Shown one piece after another: positions 36,015 through 47,646 of a stretch of DNA of 64,000 bases. Position 1 is the first letter of the stretch, and each line of letters starts with the position of its first letter. The stretch is from contig JADFUC010001904.1 of NCBI GenBank assembly GCA_019722365.1, positions 42,937-106,936 of the forward strand. Direction: 5' to 3'. Under the pieces are notes generated by a model. The model ran no database searches and was not told where the DNA came from. It was given only the letters and a program-made list of their open reading frames with translations. A program made the position numbers and the translations under genes. The DNA comes from Lithospermum erythrorhizon (Eukaryota; Streptophyta; Magnoliopsida; Boraginales; Boraginaceae).

Positions 36015-38240
36015 TGTAGCGACCCGCTGAGTCGGCCGCCTAGGTTAAGATCATTAACAACCTATACACGAGTCGCTTGTCGATGGATAACAATAACAAA
36101 GACAAACTCTACAGTCCATCGTGGTGTTCCAACAACATATCCAACAAAACAAATGATAAACTGAACACAAATCAACCGAATAATCTGACAGGATACACAA
36201 GAAATCCAAAATACAACATAGGGAAAGTATGACAACCAGACCCCTCAATATAATACAACACACAAAGTCTAGAAATATAACAAGTCGACAACAAAAGAGG
36301 AATAGTGATGAGGCTTCTATGCCACCGCCCTATGATGGCTACGCAGCTGCGTAATACTGAGATCCTCGGCCACGCAGGTAGCTCCTGAGACCTAGGCATA
36401 AGCGCCCGCCCATAGAGAAAAGTCGGTTATAAGGCTAGTGAATACAAATACCCGCAATTTTACCCGATCACATATAATCATACTTATATATATAACGTAT
36501 GCATATACATTAACTTAGGGCTACGATGAATAGCGTCCACTAATCACATAGAATCCTCTTATACTTTATCACGTACTACTATACACATGAGCTTATAACC
36601 ATCGGCAATGCATATTCATTTAAGGAAAAGCGTCTCAGCCTGAAAATAATCAAATAGGGAATCACTGCACAAATAGTAACAAATGAGGAATCCACTCGCG
36701 AATAGTAACACATGAGGAATCCACCACCACAAATAATCGGATGAGGTCTCCACCTCCATCCTCCCGACCGAGCTACCCGCCGGTATGCATAGCAGCTTTG
36801 AACTCCCGAATCACGGGGTTACCCATTTCAAATATCATCATCTTTTGGCTTTCTCACAGTGGGAGTCGCGCTCGACATATAAATACCAAAACAATCAAAA
36901 TAAACTGCACCTGATTACACACACCTGACACCTGACCCACCCAGCGTAGCACAAGTACACGGCCTGAAGTGGGTATAACTACAATAACCACCGCGATCAT
37001 GCGTAGATCAAAATCACAACTATACCGTAACATGAATCATACTACATAACTATCTCGTATCATGAATCATAATCACAACTATCTGCCCAACATTAATCTC
37101 AATAACTTCGATACACATGTCAAAATAGTCCATGACAAAACACGGGCAAAATATAAACATAATGTATATGAAGGGTTCCAGTCGTGAGATTTGTACTCGC
37201 CTCGAGCCAAAAGCAATAGTGATCCTCACAGGTAGTTACGTGCTAGGTCCGGACTCAAATCCTATTCAAAGAAATTATACATTATAACACATTCATTAGG
37301 ATATCTTGACATCCTATTAACTTGAGTATTATACACCATTTCGATTCAAAATAACTTTTTATTAATCATGCATCACGACATTAGTATAAACTTCTAAAAT
37401 TCAAATGTAACTACATTCCAATTACCAACTTTCATAAAATCCGATATTAGGTCATCCTTTATTACCCCAAAAATAACACTTTAATCCGTTGTCGATCCGA
37501 CAATGATAAGCCAACTAATTCAAACCATTAAATACAATCTCGATTCAAACACTAACTACTATACCCATTTTTCCCAAACTTTCTCGGCTAATCTCCTGCA
37601 ATCCATATCAAACCCGATACTTCTATTCCCCAAAATAACTATAATTGAAACTTACGTAACCTCGTATTACGATTTAGAGTTACTTTAAGAAAAAATCAAC
37701 CTACGACTTACACCTTTCTAACTTGATAATCACTGAAATCACCTCACAATCCCCCAAACTAAACTTAGATAACATTTAAAGTCAACTTAAAACTCAAATA
37801 TATAAAAATCATTTCGAGCCTTAAATGATGAGATTTGAAGATTAGAAAACACATGATAATGCAGATGGGGAACAAGATTTGAGGTTGGATTCAACAATTT
37901 CGCCAAGAAAATGAAAAACTTAAGGTTGGAGGACTATGGGTGGATTTCGTACACCTTAGGAAGAAGAATTTTTCTCTTTTTTAATTTGGAAGATGAAATG
38001 GGTTAGTGGTGGTAGGTAGGATATTTGAGTGGAGTTTAGGTCTCGTTTGGTTCACAATTTCGCCTCTTCTCGGTTTAACAACATAACTCGAACATGTGTC
38101 AAATTAAATTTCTATTCTCAAAATATATTATCGTTCAACCCATATTATCATTATTCGATTCAAATTTTAATTTTAACTTCCAAACTCATTGAACAGCTAA
38201 AATCATATTAAAAAAAATTGTTTATACAGACGGGTTATTT
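36015..38240 (+). repeat. Repeat D2 inside element C
   Basis: Starts TGTAGCGACCCGCTGAGTCG and ends near GGGTTATTT, 2226 bp, with the same order of internal segments as D1 and D3. The flanks TGTTA (left) and AGTTA (right) match at four of five bases, a likely target duplication. It cuts the linker between gag and integrase of C, so D2 is younger than C. No coding frame is recognised. Confidence 0.7.
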
Positions 38241-38244
38241 AGTT

Positions 38245-39420
38245 AAGTTTTCTAAGCATGTTGCATCATTCGCATGTTTCATCATCATTTGTTGTGCATG
38301 GTTATCGTTTGAATAATGTATACTATATGTAAATTTTGATAAGGTTAAGGCTACTAATATATTTGCATGAATGTTGTACATAGATATGAGTTTGTGGCGT
38401 CGACGATTAGTCATGCTAGCATTGAAATGTTGTCTAAATTGCATATGCATTCGGGTATAAAAGGTCTACCTAATCTCAAGTATAAAAAAGATAAGCTATA
38501 TGACGCGTGTCGACTTCAGGTAAAATGCATAAATCATCTTTTAAATCTGTAATCATGTTTCTTGAGCCGTGTGCTTGATTTGTTACATATGGATTTGTTT
38601 GGTGAGATGGATGTTATGAGTTTGGGTGGCGCTAAGTATGTGTTTGTAATTGTTGACGATTACTCAAGGTTTACTTGGGTAATTTATCTTGCTAATAAGA
38701 GTGATGCGTTTAAAGAGTTTGCTAAGTTGTGTGTAGAAAGCTCATGAGCGAAGAACTCTAAAAATAAAAGCCATAAGGGAAGGCGATCATGGAGGTGAGT
38801 TCGAGAATGCGAGGATTCGAGCAGTTTTTTGAGGGAGTATGGGATCGAGCACACTTTTCGACACCAGAACACCTCGACAAAATGGAGTTGTGGAGGCGAA
38901 AGAATAGGACCATTCAAGAATTGGCGGACTATGTTGAATGAGCCTGACACACTTAAAATATTTTTTAGGGACATGCCATGGACACCGCTTGCTATACTAT
39001 CAACCGGGTATTTCTTAGACCTATTCTTGACAAGACTCCATATGAGCTTTGGTATGGTAAGATCCCTCATATTGATTACTTTAAAGTTTTCGGGTGTAAA
39101 TGCTATATCCTAAACACCAAAGACAAATTGGGTAAATTCGATGCTAAATCTAATGAGGCAATTTTTCTTGGTTACTTGAAAACTAGTAAAGCATATATCA
39201 TTTATAATAAGAAGGATCAATGCGTGCAAGAGTCTATTCATGTTAACTTTGAATCCTAATCTTCGTTTGTTGAAAGTTGTATTAGATGAGGATGATTCAT
39301 TAGGTGTTAATGTGGATGTTGCACTGACTTAGTTAAGATATAAATTGACAATGACTTTCCATTTGTTGAGAATGATCTTCGTGAGTCGTCGTTAGGCACG
39401 GCGAGGCCGATGAAGTTAGT
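38245..39420 (+). pseudogene. Pre-integrase and integrase remnant of element C
   Basis: Reading resumes after D2 with a pre-integrase stretch (about 38380-38520: IEMLSKLHMHSGIKGLPNL), then an open run 38562-38747 with LLHMDLFGEMD and VDDYSRFTWVIYL. After frameshifts, 38978-39259 is open with MDTACYTINRVFLRPILDKT and NTKDKLGKFD. A tail to about 39410 includes the acidic FPFVENDLRES run. The second and third catalytic segments (about 38780-38900) are readable only across frames. Integrase function is lost. Confidence 0.82.
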
Positions 39421-39798
39421 AAATAGTCAAAATGGAGTAAAAGTACTAAGTAATGGAATTTTGATTACCTCTTGTGGTGAAATAAATGCAGGTATTTATA
39501 GGAATGGTACAAAAGGAGGTACATGTGAAATAGTACAGTATTTAATGGTGAAATAGTAGAGGTACTAACTTTTGTTATACAAAATAGGTTGTCCCGTTTA
39601 TTTATTTACAACTTCATGTATTTATAATATTGACATTGTGGGCATTTTCTACCCATTAATTATCCCTTTATTTCTTGTGTAATCAACATTCTTGATATCT
39701 TAAGAATGGATGAACAAGGAATAAGTTATATCTTTGAAGATAGATGCATCCCGAGCATTGGCATGATCTCACGTGTTTATAATGGCGTCATAGCTGGC
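39421..39798. other. Unassigned spacer between element C and a solo LTR
   Basis: Non-coding. Its right end (GTCATAGCTGGC) continues after the solo LTR at TCCTCCCTTTATAAAAGG (40742), so it probably belongs to the unit that includes the gene relic at 41358. Confidence 0.4.
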
Positions 39799-40736
39799 TA
39801 TTGAAAATCGATAGTTATTGTTTTATTATGCCCGTTGCGACAATTGTTGTAACTTGATTCATTTCTTATTTTTAGTGAATGTGATTACATAAAAGGAACA
39901 TTGATCACGATGGTATGAGTACTAGTCGGGTTCTCGTGATAATACGAGTTAGGCAGTTGCTAGATCCCATGGATAATTGTTATAATGATAATAATGGTCA
40001 ATTATATTATTGCTCACATTTTGCTAATATCGATCCTAAGAAGGTTACCACTCAGTGATGTTGAGTTACATTTCATGTATGAAATAAAACTGCACTTGCT
40101 AAATTGAGAGTTGATTGTAATCAACGAATATTCTCAATCGGGAATTTTATATTGATAATATAAAATATAAATTGGATGAACCCGAATTAATTAATTAGTC
40201 AATTGAATTAATTCAATAGTTTCATTGAGGTCATAATAACTTGTTAGTTACTATTAACAACTTGTTAGTGTTGATTTACTTACGGTTTAATTAAATCAAG
40301 CGAATTCGACTCGATGGCGTTATGTTGAGCTTTAGGTTAAATAGTGATATTATATTTAAAACCTAATGATTACCTAATGATAAACCTAATCGTTACAAAA
40401 GGCATTCGCGCCTCCCCGACTTTTTCTAGCCGAGAAACCAAGCGTGAAAACTTGTAAGTTTTCATTTTTTGATTGATCTTCGATTATCAATGTTCTAGCA
40501 AACACAAATTAGCAGGATTCAACCACTCACGGTGTGTGGACTAATTAGAGCGCTCGTTGGAAGTGCTGTGATAGAATTCAAAAGAGCTTCGTGAAGAAGA
40601 TTGTTGATAGACTTCTACGGATTCTCATAAGTATTTTTCATTATTTATTTAGTTCATAGTTTAAACACCTAATTGATCCTGTTTATATGTTTTTTATTAA
40701 AGTTTTGAATCAAGTTTTGCATATAATTTTCCAACA
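39799..40736 (+). repeat. Solo LTR, A-related copia family
   Basis: Starts TATTGAAAATC (family TGTTGGAAATC), contains ATGCCCGTTGCGACAATT at about 39829 and ATTTCATGTATGAAAT at about 40069, and ends ATTTTCCAACA. It is 938 bp. Left flank CTGGC and right flank ATGGC match at four of five bases, consistent with a target duplication. No primer site follows. Confidence 0.82.
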
Positions 40737-41357
40737 ATGGCTCCTCCCTTTATAAAAGGTACTCTTATCGATGCAGTAACTTTAAATGCTTCCTTAAGTA
40801 CCAAAATTTCCAGCTTCCCAATCCTCTCATCCTTGTTATCAATGGTTTTGGTTCATTCCTTTCTTCACAAATCTCTCGAGTAATAACTTTCTCTTCACTC
40901 TCAAGGTATGTTTTTGATAACCCGTGAACCTCTGTATCTTCTTATTCTCTACGCTTTACGTGTCGATAAATGCGTTGTTTCATGAATGGAAATCGTTTTC
41001 TTTTCTGACTTCCATGATTTTTGGGGTGATTAAAAAGAAATTTTAAGATTAACTTGTTGATATGATATGTCTTAGATGATTCATCCTTTAATTCATGCAA
41101 TTGGTGGTATGTTAGGTAAGGGAGTACGGTCCTTGAATTTGGGTGTAGGCGATGGAGTTTCGAGTTGTGTCTGTTAGGGTTCCAGCCGGCGGTTTTATTT
41201 GTTCGTCTTCACAACTAGGGGATGACTCAGTTAGTGGTTGACTATATTTAGGAGGGAAAATTAGGGGTTTGACCATTTATGAGATGTTTACGAATCTACC
41301 TTTTTCTATCTGACCCGTTTCTTTGATGCTGCTTTTGTCTACTTAAATCGAGATATT
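40737..41357 (+). other. Upstream region of the transposon-gene relic
   Basis: Contains TTTATAAAAGG at about 40749, a plausible TATA box, and a pyrimidine-rich stretch (40850-40910) followed by AAGGTATG at about 40903, which may be a leader-intron donor. No protein is recognised. Confidence 0.35.
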
Positions 41358-43885
41358 ATGTCTCAATCTTCCAAGAATCAAGCGGATAATTTTGTGTTTG
41401 CCCAGCGTGTGAGAAAACGAGCGAAACTTCCATAAGTGGTGGGATGTCCCACATTCAAACTGGGGGGCCTTTGAACCAGGTACCAACTCAACAACCGGGA
41501 CCTGCGAACCCCACTCCTCCAAAGGCCACGGCTGAGGGTGCGATAGAGGGAGGCTGAGAGTAGAAAGGCTTATCGAATATGATATCCTTCTACCTTTGTA
41601 AACGATACTCACGACTTAACGGATGACCCGTTTAGATGGTATCGCGTCCTATTTCTGTTCCAGCAACAGAAAGTAGATACAAATGCAAGCCGCTTCCTTG
41701 AGAACAACTCTATCTTCCTCGTATGAGGGAGAATTACCACAGAATCTGACTTAACGCTTCCTATACCTGTTATATGTTGAGACGCTCTTCTGGTATGAGA
41801 TTACCTTTTTCTCCCTTCGTGAATAACCTCTTAACCATATTAACCGTGCTTACGGCCTTTCCTATTGGCGGGTGGTTAAATATCACCATTTTTGAAGTAG
41901 CATGTCGCATGTGTGGTGTCGAGCCCACAGTTGGCCTTTTTCCGCCTTATTTTTAGTTCCCCATAAATCTTTTCAAACCAAATTTTTCTGCCCGAGCCAA
42001 AAGAAACAAATTAGCTGGAGCTCGCCCTAATAGATTTAAGGACAGTCGACTCCATAAAAAATGGTTTTATGAGAGGGCAGGTATGGTAGACAGTGTGCCC
42101 CACATTTGGACCCTTAAGGAGGAAGCCAAGGGTCTCCCCATTCCTTCCGCCGAAGACATGGACTCGGTAGGGAAGTTGAGGGCTGTGTTACCCCAAGGTG
42201 ACGACAAGCGTCCTTGGTACACGTTATGTGACGAGGCCATGTTGGTAGTAGTGGGTGAGTGTAGCAATGAGTGTTTGAATTCGAGGATAAAGTCTAGCCT
42301 CCTTCATGGGGTATTAACTTTATATTACCTTTTCCCTTGCTTTATGTATCTTTCTCACGATCATGATCCCTTGTTGCTTATTCGTAGATGAAATCGCCAA
42401 CATTTCCGCCTCCATGAGCCCAAAATTGGTGGACTTGGCGACATGTTAATGGATCGTCCTCGTTGTTTTACCAGCGTAGCCGTTATTCCGAAGACAAAGT
42501 CTTGTAAATCTATGGTCCCCGGCGTCTTTCTCCTCCTCGACAACATCCAATGTTCACATCCCCAACCATCAACCAACCGAGAAGAGGATGGCGGCGAACT
42601 GCTCCACGTGATGCCACGCTTGAGCTAGAAAGGTGGCCCACTCCCGAGCGTCCAAAATCTTGGCTCGTGATTCTTCAAATGAGGAGTCATGGCGCGAAGT
42701 TCAACCATCGTGACGGCCAGCCGTCTGCTAATGTGGTTGCCTTGGATTCCTCCACGACGATTTCTGACCACGGTGTGGATCGTAGCGAGGAAGCGGATGT
42801 CGGCTACTGTTCTTCCAGCGGGGAATTAAACATTCCACTCTCCCCCGTTCGGCCAGCGCTTTGGAAGAGAAGGTTTGCTCGTCGAAGGGAAAAGTTGTTC
42901 GTAGGGGATCAAAGAGGAGGCTAGTGCTTGTGCCTTCACTTGCCCGGTCTGGCTGGTTTATACTTGGTGAAGCCTTACTCGGTGCCAAATGCAGGTTATG
43001 ACTCTACTACAGGGGGCTCGAAAGTTCCACTTTCATCTGGCGAGGCCCCTACTTTCTAAAGAGATGGCGGCTCAATATACTCTTATGGTGGATCCTTATG
43101 CTGCTTTTGCAATGAAGCATATAAACCAGGTACATTTCTATACTAACTTTTTGTTCGATACTCGCATGAGATAATCTTACGACAAATTACATTGTTTTGT
43201 GACTCACCGATAGGGGCCCTTTGTGTTAGCGAGGCACCGATCCTAAGCGCTTGACAACGGCTCACTTTATTATAAAATGGAGGGTATGAAGAAAGCCATA
43301 TCCTTCAAGAACAACCTCAACAAGGAACTGGATAGGGAGTATAGAGAACAAAAGGCAAAGCTCGGGGAGGAGGCCAAGCGAATGGAGGGACTATCCAAGG
43401 AACTTACTCAAGAGAGGGAAGCTGCCAAGACATGGTCCGCGGAGAAAATCCAACTCGAGGCTGATAGAGATAACCTGCAAGCCGAGAAGGAAGCCTTGCA
43501 ACTTTGCTTTGATGATCTTGAACTTGCCAAAGCAGATGACATCGTCAAGGCCTCAGAGGTTTTGGAACAAACCATAAGAGATGCTGAGATGGCCCTGGCT
43601 TCCGCTGCTGCAATGGCTGAGACTGATCGCATTCAATTCGCGAATAGCACCCTGCGATCCTTCATCTCAAGCCCAGCTTACGAAAAGAAGATGGGGAGCG
43701 AATGTGCAACATACTTCCATTCTCTCGTGGCCAGTACCTCTGAGAGGTTCCCCGATCTGATTGCTCTTTTCAACGAGGAGATGGCTAGGCCCCCTGATTG
43801 GTATCGTGGCTTGAATCTTCCTCCCCCTAAAGTTGCAATCCTGCTGGAAGAAGGTGGCGAAACCCCCAACCTTCCTATCGAATAA
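41358..43885 (+). pseudogene. Relic of a plant 'putative gypsy-type transposon' gene
   Basis: The ATG at 41358 begins MSQSSKNQADNFVFAQRV; stops and shifts follow. A recognised core lies at 41800-41955 (PSFVNNLLTILT, GGWLNITIFEVACRMCGVEP), the pattern of proteins often labelled putative gypsy-type transposon or transposase-28 in plant genomes. A 42083-42300 frame has WYTLCDEAMLVVVG. Likely introns at 42311-42387 and 43130-43213 have GT-AG ends. The last exon keeps a 202-codon frame (43277-43885) with a long coiled coil over residues about 1-115, rich in Glu, Lys and Ala. Family assignment is from memory of the core motif; its role is not established. Confidence 0.6.
43277..43885 (+). pseudogene. 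Coiled-coil C-terminal exon of the transposon-gene relic
   Basis: A 202-codon open frame from ATG to TAA, the third longest in the window. Residues about 1-115 (SFKNNLNKELDREYREQ onward) form a charged heptad-like coiled coil. The rest is a compact segment ending in PPPKVAILLEEGGETPNLP. It lies directly after a candidate acceptor at 43212-43213. The survival of this frame while upstream exons are broken may be chance or slower decay. Confidence 0.6.
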
Positions 43886-44274
43886 GATCATCCCGCCAAG
43901 CCTTAATTGTGGCCAAAATTATCTATAGTGACATTATCTCTGTAGTGAACAATCTTTTTCTTTTTGTCGAATTATGAATGTTTGTTTTTCATTTGTTTTT
44001 GCAAAGCTTTCTCTTATTGTGTTATAATTACCTTTGCCCCCTTGTGATAGTTGTCTTGTACTATCCAAGGGACTATCACAATCTCCAGAGTCGTGGCTCT
44101 TAATTTGTGGGTATATTTCTAAGCAGTAATGATTCGCTTAAGCGAAGATCATGCTCTTATAGTATAATCCACTAGAGCAAATATTTCATTGAATGGACCA
44201 TCCGCAAGGGGTTGAATTCGCATAAGTGAATGTTACCAGCCTTGGTGTCTATGGTTCCCTTATTTTTAGGAAGA

Positions 44275-44410
44275 GTTTTAAATTATCCGCTTGGCCGAAT
44301 GTCACCTTATCTGGTGTTTTAAGGTATCCGCTTGAGCGAACGTTACCTTTTTTGGTGTTTTAAGGTATCCTCTTGAGCGAATGTCACCATGTTTGGTGTT
44401 TAAGGTGAAT
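44275..44410 (+). repeat. 41-bp tandem repeat, three copies plus a partial
   Basis: Units start at 44275, 44316 and 44357, with a partial at 44398. Each runs GTTTTAAGGTATCCGCTTGA, then a GCGAACGTTACC-like part, then a T-rich end with TTGGT. Spacing is exactly 41 bp. Older, more diverged relatives lie just upstream (about 44128-44260). Confidence 0.9.
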
Positions 44411-45345
44411 GATCAGTTCAACCTTATAACCATATATACGATGTTACAAATATTGTTATGGACAGTTTAAACCATATAAAAGGTGGTGGATTAAACCAAG
44501 CCACAAGATTCTTTATTCATAACATAAGGTCCAATAAAGATTTTATTCAAACATATATGGATCAAACCCAACCACCGTAACTACTCACAAAAAAGGACAC
44601 CGAACTAATGAAAAGTGTGTATTAAATAACTGACTAAATATACATTTAAATAAAGTTAGGCTGGGAAATATGAGATATTAGGATCTCATACATACGCCCT
44701 GAATAATTTTGATTGGTATAAACCGATTTACTTACATTTAATTACATTCAACAATATAAGTCGTATATATGTTCGGTTCGGAGCACTAATATATTAGATT
44801 AACTCCGCATTGATACAGGGTTATGATGGCTTACTAGAGTCCGCTCATAATTTATATATTAATACAATGTTCGGTTAACATAAAAGTAGGACATTTGATG
44901 CCTATAAATATGGCACTTTTTGGAGAAAATTGCTCATTCATTATTCATCTTCAAGAGAAAAGATGAAAGCAAAACCCCTCTCCCCACCCCCTCTCTTGTT
45001 CGACCAAAACTGGGGAAGAGAAACCCAAGCTTTTTCTTCCTCCTAAATTCCTTTCTGTCAATTTGTATTAGTTCTAGCAAACCGGCTGAAAGAGTTTGAT
45101 CAATCGCTATGCTGACTATTCTGTAAGTTAGAACCTACGCTGTCAGCCGTGAGCCTCCTATGATATTATCTGCCAAACTTCATAAGGGGATAATGTAAAT
45201 CTCCATTTAATTACCGCCTTTATAATCTCGTAGCAAACCCGGAGTACAATCGCTTAGGATAATTGTTATTTTAACCATAAACCCAAATAAAATGCATCAA
45301 GATTTAATTTCAGTATTATAATTACTTACCTAAAGGTATATAAAT
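44411..45345 (+). repeat. Probable LTR G
   Basis: Has a TATA box (CCTATAAATA, 44901-44910) followed about 30 bases later by a leader-like stretch, then a block (TTAGTTCTAGCAAACC at about 45068) shared with the U5 part of the A-family LTRs. What follows resembles that family's leader. The ends are not defined and no second copy was found. Confidence 0.4.
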
Positions 45346-47646
45346 TGATTATGTATGTTTAGATCTGAAATTTATATGGTTAGAATTGTTGTCATGGATA
45401 TCTCATAATCTAAATTGGCGTGATATATATAGATTAATTGAATCAAATATAATTAATGGTTAATAAACAATCTGCAATTTTTCATGTAGTTGTAAACTAA
45501 ATATTTTCTTTGATTTTAGAATTTTTTGGATTTTCTGAATTACTTTTTTTAGACCGCAAAATAGTTTTCTAATCGATTGATTATACGATTAAATATAGAT
45601 AATTCAGATTAATTTTAATCATTAATTTGTATTTTTTTCTATATTTCAATTAGAAATATTTTTCTAGAATTTCTTATGAATTTTTCATAATTTTTCGAGT
45701 AAAATTTTATATCATTGATTTTAGTCCATTTAAATTGATCAGTCTGTCACATACTGGGCCATGTGTCAAACACGTGTTGCTACTTAAGAAAACTGAGTTA
45801 ATTCCTCAGTCATGACTCGGTCAAACCAATTCGGGTTGACCTGACTGGATACGACCTGGTCCGCTTGAGCATTATTGTGAAGCTGCTTCCCACCTAATTG
45901 ATATTTTTGTGTCATACCGACGGGTTGTCGGGGCATATGGGCTTTGTCCTTCTTTTGGTCTTGGACACTTATATTTTGGACCAAATTGGCAATGGCTCAT
46001 TAAATGATTTATTAAGTCCAATTATAATTTGGTTTTGAACCAAAATTTAATTATTGAATTAATTAATTATTTTGACGGATTTTATAATCCTAAAATTTGA
46101 TATTATTTATTTAAATTATATTATGAATATAATTAAAATAATAAATTCAAATGTAATTAGATTTTTATTTTGAATAAATTTAATTAAATTATGATAAGTG
46201 GAATCCGAGCCTTTAAATGAAGCTAAAATAAGTTCTGGCTTTATTTTAAGCCCGATTTTGCTCAAATTGATATTTTGATGTTAATTAAAATTTGGTTTTT
46301 GACTCACTTTAAGTTGAAAATTGCTCAATCAATTAAATTGAATTTATTTGGGAATTTGGTTCCTAATTCTCGATTCGAGGAAGCTTTTAATTTAAGGTAT
46401 TCAAATATAATTCTCAAATCTTGTGACAATTATTTAAATTCACATTTAAGTAATTTAATTTATTTAGAGCCAGTTTAATTTTTCATTTAGGAATATAATT
46501 AAACTTATATCATAATTTAATTAAATTTCAAATATTGATTAGAAATTGTAATTTGAAGTTATCAATTGAATTCACCTATCTTAATTTGAAACTTTAAATT
46601 ATTTGATAAGTAAAGTTTTAGAGAATATATTAATTTTGAATTAGTCTGTAAAAGTAATAAATAGAGTTTTACGAAAATACTAATTGTTTAATATTAAATG
46701 ATATAGACTTAAAGTTATAGTTTTAAGTGATATGTTTGAATTAAATTCAAATATATGATTTATTAATTTATTTTTTTGAAAATACTTAATTTAATAAATA
46801 TGAATGTTAATATACTTAAAATACGCTTTAAGTGATATATTCCTGAATTATCTCAAATAATATTTACTTAACGCAATTAAATTGCTTATTCATATCGATG
46901 AATATTCAATGATATATATTTTAGATATACCTATATATTTGCTTCATCCATCCATACATGCCTAAATATAAAGAAGTTATTCATTTATACATATGCTTTA
47001 TATAATAATGGATGTCATGAGACTAGTGATATGAATTATTCCTAATTTAGAAATACACCCAGTAAGTTATTTTAGAGAAAACGGCTTCTAATGGTTTTGC
47101 TTTTGACTAAGGATGACCTGAATGCTAATTAGTTACTATCTAAATGTAAATGCAATTAATTAAAGTACGGGACACCTAACGTAGGAGCCAAGTAACGAAG
47201 AATTGCTTGGGAAACCTAAATATAGCTCTTTGAGCTAGTTTAGTTTTAAATTTTCGCCTTTTAAGTCATATATCACCAATCGCACATGTGTTAAGTATTT
47301 AATCTTATGGACTGTTATGTATTTTGCCGGTTTAATATATGTCAGATGATCATTATTATTGTTAAATATAACTAATCTCAATTTTAAATTAAGTAGTATT
47401 GTCATAACAAAATGGAAATTGGGGTTGAACTCGTTATAAAAGACCTACCGCATTGGTAGACGTATCATAATTAAGGTGTCTTTCCAATGGGGGCGTATAT
47501 ACCATTCCCACCGAGCAAACTTAGGCTACAAACATCCATTCTAACTATTGTCAATAGACTTGGTTACTTAAACGGTAATTTCCAATTGATCAAAATTGGG
47601 CCCGTTGACAAAAGAGGTCACTAATATAGTCGAAGATGAACTTTTA
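45346..47646. other. AT-rich non-coding DNA, possibly a retroelement leader
   Basis: No gene. The stretch at about 45530-45560 (TTTTTTGGATTTTCTGAATT) resembles the leader of element A around 1220-1260. A less AT-rich patch at 45780-45990 holds a minus-strand frame of 66 codons with no known motif. Confidence 0.4.

Larger units (their letters stand above)
33570..39420 (+). mobile_element. Ty1/copia element C (Sirevirus/SIRE-like), split by D2
   Basis: Order: LTR, primer binding site, gag (34622 to about 35860), linker, then repeat D2 (36015-38240), then pre-integrase and integrase (38245-39420). The Gag style (DYKLWKVIIKGP) and the integrase style (LHMDLFG, FVIVDDYSRFTWVIYLANKSDAF in part, CKCYILNTKDKLGKFDAKS in part) are those of the SIRE/Maximus group. 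RT, RNase H and the 3' LTR are missing, so the 3' half has been lost. Confidence 0.8.

Noticed and set aside
44275..44410. 41-bp periodic repeat as a CRISPR array
   Set aside because: Units are contiguous with no unique spacers, and the context is plant nuclear DNA.
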